The translations under genes were made by a program, and so were the position numbers. Shown here piece by piece: positions 35,531-44,401 of a DNA stretch of 64,000 bases (position 1 is its first letter; each line of letters starts with the position of its first letter). The stretch is from assembly GCA_016793805.1 (NCBI GenBank), contig JAEUIZ010000028.1, forward strand, positions 124,001-188,000. The letters run 5' to 3'. This DNA comes from Phycisphaerae bacterium. Its GTDB lineage: Bacteria > Planctomycetota > Phycisphaerae > Phycisphaerales > UBA1924. Below the pieces are notes generated by a model. The model was not told where the DNA came from and searched no databases. It saw only the letters and a program-made list of their open reading frames with translations.

Positions 35531-38125
35531 TCAGGGCTTGGGCGAGGCTTGGAGCGCCTTCCACCTGGCGGCCTCGTCGGGCTTGTTCCAGGCCTCGTAG
35601 AGCCGCACGAGCGTGCGCACGTTGTCGTCGCGGACGCCACGATCGTCGCTCGTCCAAGCCTCGAGCATCGCGCGGGCTTCGAGCAATCGGGGCTCGGCGT
35701 CGGCGTAGCGGCCCAGGCTCGTGAGCGTCGACCCGAGCGAGTTCGTCATCGCGGCGGTGAACAGGTGCCCGGGGGGGAAGGCCTGCCTGGCCCCCTCGGC
35801 CGCACGCTCGAAGTAGGGCAGCGCCTTGTCGAAGGCCCTCTGCTTCTGGTACATCTTCGCGAGGTTGTTCGCGGTGATGACGGTGCTTGGGTGGCCCCTT
35901 CCCAGGACCCGGGGCTGCACCTCGAGGATCTTGAGGTACATCGCCTCGGCGCCGTCGAACTGCCCGAGGTCCACCATCGTCCCGGCCAGGTTGTTCATCG
36001 TCGTGAGCGTGTCGGGGTGCGCCTCGCCGCTGACGCGCAGCGAGGACTGGTAGGCCTCGGCGTAGAGCGGGAGGGCGAGGTCGCGGCGATTCGAGCGATC
36101 GTGCAGGGCGGCGAGGTTGTTGAGCGAGCCGATCGTTTGCGGATGGTCTGGGCCCTGGATGGCCTTGCGCTTCTCGTAGGCTTCTTCGAGCAGCGGCCTG
36201 GCCTCGTCGAGGCGTCCCGTGTCCATGAGCACCTGCCCGAGGCCGGAGAGGGACTGGAGCGTGTCGGGGTGGTCCCGGCCGAGGACGTCGCGCTTGAGGG
36301 CGAGGGCCTTGCGGTGGAGTTCGGCGGATTCGTCGAGGCGGTGCTGCTTGTGGAGGGCGACGGCGAGGTCGTTGATCGCGCTCATGGTCTTGGGGTCGCG
36401 CTCCCCGCGGGCACGAGTCCAGCCCGCGAGCGCGCGACGGAAGAGCGTCTCGGCCTCGTCGAGTTTGTTGGTGTGCAGGCGGATGACGCCCAGCGAGTTG
36501 GCCGCGTCGAGCGAGAGGGGATCGTCGGGCCCGACGGCCTGGTCGAGCAGCGCGGACGCGCGAACGAGGTGCGGCTCGGCGAGGGGATAGAGCCCGGCCT
36601 TGTAGGCGGAGATGCCGATGGCGTGGCGGACCTCGCCCTCGGCCTGCGGGTCGAGGGTCGCGCCGTCGACCTTGGCGGCGGCGGTTTCGAGGATCGAGGT
36701 GAGGAGCGTGCGGTCCATCCGCTGCGCGACGGCGGGGTCGATCCCGCCGAGCATGTCGGCGAGGAACTGTTTGACGCTGTCGGCGCGTGCCGCGTTCTTC
36801 TTGGCCGACTGGGACTCCTGGCGTGAGATCTCTTCGGCGCGCAGCGCGCGGGCGAGGGCGACGCCCGTTCCCGCGACGCCCAGGGCGAGGACGGCGACCA
36901 CGGCCGCCATGCCGCCCACGAGCGCGCGGTTGCGCTTGGCGAACTTGCGGAGTTGGTAGGTGCGGCTCGGGGGGCGCGCGACGAGGGGCTCGTCGCGGAG
37001 GAATCGGCGGAGGTCCTCGGCCATCTCGGCCGCCGACTGGTACCGCCTTGCCTTGTCGCGTTCGAGCGCCTTGCGCACCAGCGTCTCGACGTCCCCGCGG
37101 AGGAGGCGGTCGATCGAACTGAGGCGCGTGGGCTCTTCTTCCTTGATGACCCTGACGGCTTCGGGGACGCTGACCTTGGAGAGGTCGTGCGGGGTGCGCC
37201 CGCTGAGGAGTTCGAAGAGGATCACGCCGAGGGCGTAGACATCCGAGCGGGTATCGAGGGCGCCGGGGTCGCCCGCGACCTGCTCGGGGCTCATGTAGGG
37301 GAGCGTCCCGACGAGTTGGCCGACGCCGGTGTGCATGGTCGAGGCCGCGAGATCCGCGTCGGTCAGGCGTGCGACGCCGAAGTCGAGGACCTTGGGCTGC
37401 CCGATCGCGTCATTGGCGGGAGCGGTCCGCGATGCGGCCGAGTCGCCCGGGGGGGCGACCTGGACGAGGATGTTTCCGGGCTTGAGGTCGCGGTGGATGA
37501 CGCCCTTCTGGTGGGCGTGGTGGACGGCATCGCAGACGCGGGCCATGAGTTCGAGTCGCTGCCGGGTGTTGAGGCGTGCGGCGTTCGCGTGCTCGAGGAG
37601 CGTGCGACCCTGCACGAGTTCCATCGCGAAGAACGGGAGCGTTCCGCCGCCCGAGGCCGGACCGGCCTCGACAGTCCCGGCCTCGAAGATCTGGGCGATG
37701 CCCGGGTGGGCGAGGCGACCAAGCACGGCGGCCTCGTGCTCGAATCGGCGGAGCATGGCGGGCGAGGCCAAGCCCGGGCGGATCACCTTGAGGGCGACGG
37801 TTCGGCGTGGCGACTCCTGCTCGGCGAGGTAGACCACGCCCATCCCGCCGGTGCCGAGAACCTCGCGGATGGTGTAGCGTCCGAGGCGAGCGCCGGCGGG
37901 CAGGCCGGACCAGACCAGGGCCGAGCGCCGCGCCGCGGCGTCCATCGAGGAGTCGGGTTCGAGGAAGGCGCCGGCGGTGTCGTGGGACTCGAGCAGGGCC
38001 CGCACCTCGTCGAGGAGGGCGGGATCGTCGCCACACAACACCTCCAGGAGCGCCGGGCGTGCCTCGGGCGCGACCGCCAGCGCACGCACAAAGGCGTCTC
38101 GAGCGCGATGGATCGCCTCGGGCAT
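35531..38125 (-). CDS. Serine/threonine protein kinase with C-terminal TPR repeats
   Basis: 864 aa. Its start is 3 bases after the TAG of the sigma gene, so the pair is coupled. N-terminal helical region (residues 1-75), kinase domain (about 81-345: GTGGMGVVYLA, Lys113, HRDLKPGNIL 211-220, DFGVA 248-252, GTLPYMSPEQVAG), one membrane helix (about 392-415, ALVGGMAAVVAVLALGVAG), then kinesin-light-chain-type TPRs (LDEAETLFRRALAGWTRARG, TLQSLSGLGQVLMDTGRLDE). It is a paralogue of the kinase at 27153 with the same partner type. Its probable role is to sense something through the TPR region and act on its sigma factor. Confidence 0.93.
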   Translation of the reverse strand: MPEAIHRARDAFVRALAVAPEARPALLEVLCGDDPALLDEVRALLESHDTAGAFLEPDSSMDAAARRSALVWSGLPAGARLGRYTIREVLGTGGMGVVYLAEQESPRRTVALKVIRPGLASPAMLRRFEHEAAVLGRLAHPGIAQIFEAGTVEAGPASGGGTLPFFAMELVQGRTLLEHANAARLNTRQRLELMARVCDAVHHAHQKGVIHRDLKPGNILVQVAPPGDSAASRTAPANDAIGQPKVLDFGVARLTDADLAASTMHTGVGQLVGTLPYMSPEQVAGDPGALDTRSDVYALGVILFELLSGRTPHDLSKVSVPEAVRVIKEEEPTRLSSIDRLLRGDVETLVRKALERDKARRYQSAAEMAEDLRRFLRDEPLVARPPSRTYQLRKFAKRNRALVGGMAAVVAVLALGVAGTGVALARALRAEEISRQESQSAKKNAARADSVKQFLADMLGGIDPAVAQRMDRTLLTSILETAAAKVDGATLDPQAEGEVRHAIGISAYKAGLYPLAEPHLVRASALLDQAVGPDDPLSLDAANSLGVIRLHTNKLDEAETLFRRALAGWTRARGERDPKTMSAINDLAVALHKQHRLDESAELHRKALALKRDVLGRDHPDTLQSLSGLGQVLMDTGRLDEARPLLEEAYEKRKAIQGPDHPQTIGSLNNLAALHDRSNRRDLALPLYAEAYQSSLRVSGEAHPDTLTTMNNLAGTMVDLGQFDGAEAMYLKILEVQPRVLGRGHPSTVITANNLAKMYQKQRAFDKALPYFERAAEGARQAFPPGHLFTAAMTNSLGSTLTSLGRYADAEPRLLEARAMLEAWTSDDRGVRDDNVRTLVRLYEAWNKPDEAARWKALQASPKP

Positions 38126-38128
38126 GGC

Positions 38129-38710
38129 CTAGGCCCCGGCCTTCTGGACCTCGCGCCGCAACCAGGCGCGGGCGAACATCCAGTCGTCCTTGACGGTTGT
38201 GATGGAGAGGCCCATGGCGGTCGCCGTCTCCTCGATGGAGAGGCCCGCGAAGTAGCGGAGCATGACGATCTCGCCCCAGCGCTCGTCGCGGGCGGTGAGG
38301 CGATCCAGCGCGCCGTCGAGCGCGAGCATCTCCTGGGCCTCGGGCTCGGCCACGAGCGAGTCCTCTGGGAGGGCCTCGCGTTTGCGGCCCCCGCCATGCT
38401 TGAGCGCCTGCCGCTGCCGCGCCCGATCGACGAGGATTCGCCGCATGGCCCGGGCCGCTGCGCCGTAGAAGTGGCGTCGGTTCTGCCACTCGATGTGGCC
38501 CTCGCCCACGAGCCGCAGGTATGCCTCGTGGACGAGGGCGGTGGGCTGGAGCGTCTGCCCCGGCGCCTCGCGGGCCAGTTCGGCACGTGCGAGCGCTCGG
38601 AGCGAGTCATAGACCAGCGGGAGCAACTGGTCGGCCGCGTGGGCATCGCCCGCGCCGATGGCGTCCAGCAACTGCGTCACGCGGCTTGGGTCGTGTGGGG
38701 GTGCTGGCAT
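38129..38710 (-). CDS. ECF-type RNA polymerase sigma factor
   Basis: 193 aa from ATG 38710 (MPAPPHDPSRVTQLLDA), the family's normal start; a longer open frame upstream holds the promoter instead. Region 2 (LVYDSLRALARAELAREAPG, TALVHEAYLRL, HFYGAAARAMRRILVDRARQ) and region 4 (EIVMLRYFAGLSIEETATAMG, TTVKDDWMFARAWL) match the planctomycete kinase-linked ECF group. It is the partner of the kinase directly downstream and a paralogue of the factor at 26534. Confidence 0.92.
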   Translation of the reverse strand: MPAPPHDPSRVTQLLDAIGAGDAHAADQLLPLVYDSLRALARAELAREAPGQTLQPTALVHEAYLRLVGEGHIEWQNRRHFYGAAARAMRRILVDRARQRQALKHGGGRKREALPEDSLVAEPEAQEMLALDGALDRLTARDERWGEIVMLRYFAGLSIEETATAMGLSITTVKDDWMFARAWLRREVQKAGA

Positions 38711-38757
38711 GGCCTTCCAGGGCGCAGAGTGGGCACGCCTCCCGACGGCCCGCGGCC

Positions 38758-38786
38758 ATTCTCGCACACTTTGTCCCGGTTGACAA
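38758..38786 (-). promoter_or_regulatory. Promoter of the sigma/kinase operon
   Basis: On the minus strand TTGTCA (38786-38781), 17-base spacer, GAGAAT (38763-38758), about 45 bases before ATG 38710. Confidence 0.45.
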
Positions 38787-38818
38787 GACCTTTTCGTCGC
38801 CATGACACCACTCCGCGG

Positions 38819-38836
38819 CGCGGCACAAGTGCCGCG
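38819..38836. repeat. Perfect 8-bp inverted repeat upstream of the sigma operon
   Basis: CGCGGCAC-AA-GTGCCGCG, about 33 bases upstream of the -35 element at 38786. It could be an operator or part of the S41 gene's 3' end; no T-run follows, so a terminator is unlikely. Confidence 0.35.
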
Positions 38837-38932
38837 GCGGCCTCACGTGAGGACCCTGTGCTCAATGTCTGTGCGAGAAACGGGTCCGGGCTGGCCGGAT
38901 TATCGGGCGCGGGACACGAGAGGCGATTCACG

Positions 38933-40285
38933 CTAGCGCTGCCGCACTCTCGCCAGCCCGGCCTGCAGGACCGGGTCCCCGCCTTCGAGTTGCGTGGACG
39001 TCACCGGGACTCGGAGGTCCGGCTCGACGCCCGCGCCCTCGAGGAGCGAGCCGTCGGGCAGGAGATCGCGCCAGGATGGGACCAGGGCCGTCACGCCGTT
39101 GCCCAGGTCGTAGGGCTTGGGGTTGCCGGACGACCCGCGTGTGCGGTCGCCGACGAGGGCCGCGCCGGCGCCGTGGCGCATCATGAGCACGAATGACTCG
39201 TTGCTGCTCATGCACGCGGGCCCGATGAGGACGACGACCTTGCCGGGGAAGCGTTGCTCGGGCGGCGCGGGCTCGATGGTGCGCTCGAATGGCCCGCTGA
39301 AGCCCTCGGGGGTGCGGATCTCGCTTTTGGAATAGACGGCCTTGGAGCGCACGAAACGGGACGCGAAGGTTCGGGCGGTTCGCTCGTCGCCGCCCCCGTT
39401 GGCGCGCACGTCGATGATCAGACCGGGGGCGTCTCGCCACTGGTCGAGTGCGGCGAGAGCGGGCGCGAGCGACCCCGCGTCGCTGGACCAGCCGGTGAGG
39501 AGGATGTAGCCGACGCCGTCGTCGAATCGGCCGGTGGCGACGCCGGCGGACTGCCACTTGAAGCCCTGCACGGACTTGGGGAGCGTGGCGGTGTTGATGT
39601 TCGCGGGCGGCCCGCCGCGCGCGGTTGGGAAGACGGCCTCGCCAACGCGGAGATTGAGGTGGAGGTCATTGGCGGGTTCGAGCAGCCTCGCGGCGGCGCG
39701 GGCGAACGCGGCTCGGGTCGTCGCGGCCTCGAGGGCCGGCGCGGCGGCGTCGAAGCGAGCGGGCCAGTTGGTCACGACGCGATCTCGGTAGGAATACTGC
39801 GTGTCGATGGCCTTGCGGAGCGCCGCGATGGCGGCTTTGTTCTGGTCGGGGGTCGGCAGCGCCGGCGCGACGGGCGTGGCGCCCGGCTTGGACATGGGCC
39901 CGGTCGCGAAGCGGATCTGCGTGATCTCGGCGGGCTCGCCGGTGGCGCTTCGCGTCCCGCGGAACGACGCGCAGTTGACGCTGAGTTCGTACAGGTGCTC
40001 GGGCGCCAGCAGCACCGGTAACACGAGGATGCGCACGACGCCGTCCTCGGCCCTGGCCCACTTTGGCGGGCCGCTGAGTTTCGGGAACCGCGGCCCGCCG
40101 CCGCAGATCGACTGCCCGGCAGGGCTCATGGCCTGGTCGAACTCGATTCGGATCTCGCTCGTGGCGGGGTCGACGCCCACGTCGCCGTGGTCGGGTGAGG
40201 CGGAGACGACCCGAGGCGGCTCGGCCCGGGCGAATACGGAGAGTCCGAGCGTCACGATCACACACGTTGCACGCCATCTGAGCAT
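38933..40285 (-). CDS. Secreted S41-family peptidase with N-terminal Ig-like domain
   Basis: 450 aa with a signal peptide (TLGLSVFARA-E). Residues about 22-130 look like a bacterial Ig-like domain (PRVVSASPDHGDVGVDPATS, RIEFDQAMSPAG). The rest is a C-terminal-processing-type S41 serine peptidase: GLIIDVRANGGGDE (oxyanion region) and GPACMSSNESFVLMM, with the nucleophile Ser and the following Glu, then GDRTRGSSGNPKP. No PDZ domain is present. It probably cuts proteins in the periplasm. A second, much larger S41 protein is encoded at 40580 on the other side of tRNA-Cys. Confidence 0.88.
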   Translation of the reverse strand: MLRWRATCVIVTLGLSVFARAEPPRVVSASPDHGDVGVDPATSEIRIEFDQAMSPAGQSICGGGPRFPKLSGPPKWARAEDGVVRILVLPVLLAPEHLYELSVNCASFRGTRSATGEPAEITQIRFATGPMSKPGATPVAPALPTPDQNKAAIAALRKAIDTQYSYRDRVVTNWPARFDAAAPALEAATTRAAFARAAARLLEPANDLHLNLRVGEAVFPTARGGPPANINTATLPKSVQGFKWQSAGVATGRFDDGVGYILLTGWSSDAGSLAPALAALDQWRDAPGLIIDVRANGGGDERTARTFASRFVRSKAVYSKSEIRTPEGFSGPFERTIEPAPPEQRFPGKVVVLIGPACMSSNESFVLMMRHGAGAALVGDRTRGSSGNPKPYDLGNGVTALVPSWRDLLPDGSLLEGAGVEPDLRVPVTSTQLEGGDPVLQAGLARVRQR

Positions 40286-40397
40286 GGTTGATTCCGATCG
40301 GTTCGAGGGCCGAGGACCCGAACGTCATGCGACACTCGGGCCTGCTCCGGCCAAGGGCGGCAGCGGACTCACGGGGTAGCGCTGACGATGCTCGAAG

Positions 40398-40480
40398 AGG
40401 CCGGGGTGGGATTCGAACCCACGAAGCCTTGCGGCAGCGGATTTGCAATCCGCTCCATTTGTCCACTCTGGCACCCGGCC
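40398..40480 (-). tRNA. tRNA-Cys (GCA) with extended variable arm
   Basis: 83 bases. Acceptor GGCCGGG/CCCGGCC, D arm CCA...TGG, anticodon arm GCGGA-TTGCAAA-TCCGC (anticodon GCA), T arm GTGGG-TTCGAAT-CCCAC, discriminator T, which is the expected Cys identity base. Between anticodon and T arms there are 14 bases (TGCCGCAAGGCTTC) that fold as a 3-bp stem with a GCAA loop. Most tRNA-Cys have only 4-5 bases there. The CCA end is not encoded. Confidence 0.92.
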
Positions 40481-40492
40481 TAGGGGCCGAGG

Positions 40493-40521
40493 ACGCTACG
40501 GGCAGGGGTGCGAGGTGTCAA
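40493..40521 (-). promoter_or_regulatory. Promoter of tRNA-Cys
   Basis: TTGACA (40521-40516), 17-base spacer, TAGCGT (40498-40493) on the minus strand: a consensus -35 placed 13 bases before the tRNA start. Confidence 0.7.
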
Positions 40522-40524
40522 GCG

Positions 40525-40553
40525 TTGCGGGCCGGGCCGGGTTGGGGTACGCT
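40525..40553 (+). promoter_or_regulatory. Promoter of the Tricorn-like gene
   Basis: TTGCGG (40525-40530), 17-base spacer, TACGCT (40548-40553), 26 bases before ATG 40580. It stands back-to-back with the tRNA-Cys promoter, with 3 bases between the two -35 elements. Confidence 0.55.
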
Positions 40554-40579
40554 CGCCGCCCTCACCGAGGGCAACACCC

Positions 40580-43500
40580 ATGACCCCACGAGCCGCGTTC
40601 GTGCTCCCGTTCCTTGCTGCGTACCTGGTCGGATGCCAGACGGGCTCGGCCCGTCCGCAGCCCCCCACGGCGATCCAGCCGACGGCGGCGGCCGCGGGAG
40701 GTCGCGAGGGCGTGCGCGTGGGGTTCCCGCAGTACCCCAGCATTTCGCCCGATGGCTCGACGATCGTCTTCGCGTTCGCCGGCGATCTTTGGGCGGTGCC
40801 CGCCCCGGGCGGCACTGCGACGCGGATGACGTCCAGCCCTTCAGACGAGGACCGATCGGCGTTCAGCCCCGATGGGACGATGCTCGCGTTCGAGTCGGAG
40901 CGCGACGGCCCTCGGGGGATCTACGTCGCGCCCATCGTGAAGGGGGCCTCGGGCGTGTCGCTGGGCACGGTTCGGCGGGTGACGCTGCTGGACAAGCCCG
41001 TGACGCTCTCGGGCTTCTCGGCGGACGGAGCATCGGTGCTGTTCTCGGCCGCGCTGGAGCCCTCGATCTATCGCATGACGCGGATGTACTCGGCGCGGAT
41101 CGACGGCCCGGCGTCGGGCGGGGCGCCGGTGGTTCGGCTCAGCGCTGCGTTTGGTGGTTCGCCGCACGCCGCGGGCGAGGCGATCCTGTTCAACCGGGAG
41201 CGGTACGAGGCGGTTCGGCCGAAGTATTCGGGCCCGGCGGCGAGCGACGTGTACCGCTTGAACAAGGATGGGAGTTTCACGCGGATCACGACGCACGCGC
41301 GGCACGACGCCGAGGCTTTCGCGATGCCCGACGGCGGGATCGTCTTCGCGTCGGCTCGCGACGGGGAGAACAACGTGTATCGGCTGCCGGCGGGGGCGAC
41401 CGAGCCCGTGAGCAAGCCGGAGCAACTGACGCGGTTCGCGGTGGCGGGGCCCGGCGCGGGGCCGGACCAGACGACGATCGCCCACGGGGTGCGCGACCTG
41501 TCGGTGTCGGGGTGGAACGCGGTCTTTGCGGTGTGGGACACGATCTACGTCATGGACGTTCGGCAGGGCGGCCCGCGGGCGGTGAGCGTGATCGTCGATG
41601 GCGACTTCGCCCAGCCCGAGACGCTGCGGGTGAACGCGGGTCGGCAACTGAGCGACGCGGCGCTGAGCCCCGACGGCAAGACGCTGGCGGTCATCGCGCG
41701 GGGCGAGGTCTTTGTGCGCAGCACCGACAAGGACCGCCCGACGCGGCAGGTGACCGGCGCGGGCGGGATGAGCCCCTGGGGACGATGCCGCGACCTGGCG
41801 TGGTCGCCCGACGGGCGCGTGCTGTACTTCTCGTCGGACCCGACGGGGGTGTCGGGGATCTACGCGGCGACGGTGGCGCTGACGCGCGAGGAACTGGAGA
41901 AGCCCAAGAAGGAAGCGGCCAAGCCGGCGGAGGCGAAGCCCGCGGAGGGCGCCGACGCGAAGGCCGAGCCCGCGGGAGAGGGCGCCAAGAAGCCGGAGGA
42001 CGACAAGAAGGCCGACGCGGAGCGGAAGCCGAAGAAGCCGGACTATGGCAAGCGCTGGGCCGAGTCGTTGACGTTCCACGTCGCGCCCGTGCTGGTGGGC
42101 GAGAGCGAACATCGCACGCCGCTGCCCTCGCCTGATGGCAAGCACCTGCTAGTGACACGCGACCTTGGGGATCTGGTTCTCTACGCGGTCGACGGCGACG
42201 ATCCCGCGCGGCTGGTGGGTGATGGCCGCGTCGTCGTGCCATCATGGAACGACACGGACGCGCAGTGGGCGGCGGACTCGCGGCACGTCGTCTATGCCGT
42301 CGAGGATGTCTGGTTCAACTCCGACATCTGGTTGCTGGACGCGCTCCGCGCGGACGCGACGCCCGAGAACCTGACCCGGCACCCGGACTCGGACCACTCG
42401 GCGCGACTCTCGGCGGACGGGAAGGTGCTGTATTTCCTCTCCGACCGCGACGCCACGTCCAACGGGCAGGACGACATCTTCGTGGTCGCGCTGGATCGGA
42501 AACTCGACGGGCTGCGGCCGTATGAGTTGGCGGACTACTTCAAGGAGGCCGCGGACGCCGCGAAGAAGCGCAAGCCGCTCGGCGCGGCAGCAGCGGCGGG
42601 GAGCACGGCCGGTGGCGCGGGGCCTGGTGCCGGGGCTCGCGGCGGACGGGGCGAGGCACCCGCGGACGACAAGCCCAAGGAGGACGCCAAGGCGTCCGTC
42701 GCCGCCAAGGAGCCCTCGCCGGAGAATCCGTTCACCTTTGACGCCGACGATGCGTTCCTGCGCGTGCGGCGGGTGCCGTCGGTGCCGTCGGATATCGGGG
42801 CGCTCGCGATCACTCCCGGGGGCGAGCGAGTCCTCTTTACGTCGAGCACCGACGGGGCGACGACGTTCTCGTCGGTGGACTATCTCGGAAAGGACAGGAA
42901 GACGGTCTTTGCCGGGGGAGCGGCGGGGATCTCGGTCTCGCTCGCGGGCGACAAGGTCCTCTTCCGTTCATCGGGCCCCGCGCCGCGCGGCGAGCCCGGC
43001 GCCGAGGGGCCGCCCCGTCCCAGCGGGGGCGACGCGTACCTCGGGAAGCCCGCCGGGGGCGAGGCGGAGCGCCTTCCCGTCGATGCGCCGTTGGTCGTCA
43101 ACGTCGCGGCACAGCAGAAGCAGAAGTTCATGGACGCGGCGCGGCTCATGGGACAGCGCTTCTATCACCCCACGCTCAAGGGCCTGGATTGGAAGTCGAT
43201 GATGGCCCGGTACCTGTCGCTGGCGCTCCAGACTCGCACGGATGCCGAGTTCAACCGCGTCTTTGCGAACCTGCTGGGCGAACTCGAGGGCTCGCACATG
43301 GGGATGAGCGGGGGCCGATCCACCGCGGGCGACGGGCCGACCGTCGGGTATCTCGGCGCGGACACCAAGCCGGTGCCCGGGGGCTATGCGATCACGCGCG
43401 TCGTGCCCAACGGCCCGGCCGACCGCCCCAGCACGCGATTGGCCGTGGGCGATGTCATCGTCGGCATCGGTGGGAAGCCGGCGGCGGAGGGCAACACGCT

Positions 43501-44278
43501 CCCGTCGCTCGACATTGCCGCGGCGATGGTCGGGACGATGGGCCAGGAGACGCTGCTCGAACTGCGCCGAGCGTCGGCCGACGATCCGCGGTACGTCCTC
43601 ATCACGCCGATCTCGTCGGGAGCGGACGCGAACCTGCGATACCAAGACGAGGTCCGGCAGCGGGCGGCCGAGGTCGATCGCCTGAGCGGGGGCAAACTCG
43701 GGTACCTGCACATCCGCTCGATGGACATGGCGTCGGTGCGGACGTTCGAGCGCGATCTGTTCGCCGCCGCGGACGGGAAACTCGGGCTCATCATCGACGT
43801 GCGCGACAACGGCGGGGGCTTCACCAACGACATCCTGCTCGCGTCGCTCACGGCGCCGCGGCACGCCTTCACCGCCAGCCGGGGCGTCGATCCGCTGACG
43901 GTGCCCAAGGACGCCTACCCGCGTGACCGCCGGCTGATCTATGCGTACAACCGCGAGATCTCGGTGCTGTGCAACCAGCATTCCTATTCCAACGCCGAGA
44001 TTTTCTCGCACGCGATCAAAACCACGAGGCGCGGGAAGGTGGTCGGGGCGCAGACGTTTGGCGCGGTCATCTCGACGGGCGCCTACGGCCTGATCGACGG
44101 GACGACGATGCGCACCCCGTTCCGCGGGTGGTACCTCCCCGACGGGACGGACATGGAGAACAACGGCTGCATGCCGGACCTTCCCGTGGCGCAAACCCCG
44201 GAGGACGAGGCCGCGGGCCGGGACCCGCAACTCGAGGCCGCGGTGAAGGAACTGCTGACGCGGGCGAGGCAGCCGTAA
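40580..44278 (+). CDS. Tricorn-like S41 protease, lipoprotein
   Basis: 1232 aa. Start at ATG 40580 gives a lipoprotein signal (AAYLVGC, Cys16). The N-terminal half has WD40-like PD40/TolB blades (PSISPDGSTIVFAFAGDLWA, SAFSPDGTMLAFESERDGPR, HLLVTRDLGDLVLYAVDGDD), as in the peptide-gating propellers of Tricorn. A PDZ domain (about 930-1010, GYAITRVVPNGPADRPSTRL) and an S41 catalytic domain follow: LGYLHIRSMDMASV, IIDVRDNGGGFTN, and SYSNAEIF with Ser1137 as nucleophile. Two low-complexity insertions (Lys/Ala/Glu/Pro-rich near 440-490 and Gly/Ala-rich near 675-710) are odd for the family. The enzyme probably degrades peptides at the periplasmic face of a membrane. Confidence 0.9.
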   Translation: MTPRAAFVLPFLAAYLVGCQTGSARPQPPTAIQPTAAAAGGREGVRVGFPQYPSISPDGSTIVFAFAGDLWAVPAPGGTATRMTSSPSDEDRSAFSPDGTMLAFESERDGPRGIYVAPIVKGASGVSLGTVRRVTLLDKPVTLSGFSADGASVLFSAALEPSIYRMTRMYSARIDGPASGGAPVVRLSAAFGGSPHAAGEAILFNRERYEAVRPKYSGPAASDVYRLNKDGSFTRITTHARHDAEAFAMPDGGIVFASARDGENNVYRLPAGATEPVSKPEQLTRFAVAGPGAGPDQTTIAHGVRDLSVSGWNAVFAVWDTIYVMDVRQGGPRAVSVIVDGDFAQPETLRVNAGRQLSDAALSPDGKTLAVIARGEVFVRSTDKDRPTRQVTGAGGMSPWGRCRDLAWSPDGRVLYFSSDPTGVSGIYAATVALTREELEKPKKEAAKPAEAKPAEGADAKAEPAGEGAKKPEDDKKADAERKPKKPDYGKRWAESLTFHVAPVLVGESEHRTPLPSPDGKHLLVTRDLGDLVLYAVDGDDPARLVGDGRVVVPSWNDTDAQWAADSRHVVYAVEDVWFNSDIWLLDALRADATPENLTRHPDSDHSARLSADGKVLYFLSDRDATSNGQDDIFVVALDRKLDGLRPYELADYFKEAADAAKKRKPLGAAAAAGSTAGGAGPGAGARGGRGEAPADDKPKEDAKASVAAKEPSPENPFTFDADDAFLRVRRVPSVPSDIGALAITPGGERVLFTSSTDGATTFSSVDYLGKDRKTVFAGGAAGISVSLAGDKVLFRSSGPAPRGEPGAEGPPRPSGGDAYLGKPAGGEAERLPVDAPLVVNVAAQQKQKFMDAARLMGQRFYHPTLKGLDWKSMMARYLSLALQTRTDAEFNRVFANLLGELEGSHMGMSGGRSTAGDGPTVGYLGADTKPVPGGYAITRVVPNGPADRPSTRLAVGDVIVGIGGKPAAEGNTLPSLDIAAAMVGTMGQETLLELRRASADDPRYVLITPISSGADANLRYQDEVRQRAAEVDRLSGGKLGYLHIRSMDMASVRTFERDLFAAADGKLGLIIDVRDNGGGFTNDILLASLTAPRHAFTASRGVDPLTVPKDAYPRDRRLIYAYNREISVLCNQHSYSNAEIFSHAIKTTRRGKVVGAQTFGAVISTGAYGLIDGTTMRTPFRGWYLPDGTDMENNGCMPDLPVAQTPEDEAAGRDPQLEAAVKELLTRARQP

Positions 44279-44321
44279 TCCGTCGGGGCGTGTGAGTAAG
44301 GCCAGAATCCTCCGTTGAAGG

Positions 44322-44330
44322 TGGTATGCT
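44322..44330 (+). promoter_or_regulatory. Extended -10 (TGGTATGCT)
   Basis: TG-G-TATGCT about 72 bases before the GTG at 44402, after the Tricorn-like gene. No clear -35 element. Confidence 0.35.
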
Positions 44331-44401
44331 GCCGTTGCGCCCGCGACCTCTCCAACCGTTGGGCGAGGCGGGGTGGTCGCGGCAGGAGGATCGGAGCGCC
44401 C

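Noticed and set aside
38819-38836. Inverted repeat as a terminator of the S41 peptidase gene
   Set aside because: No T-run follows on the minus strand; kept only as a possible operator.
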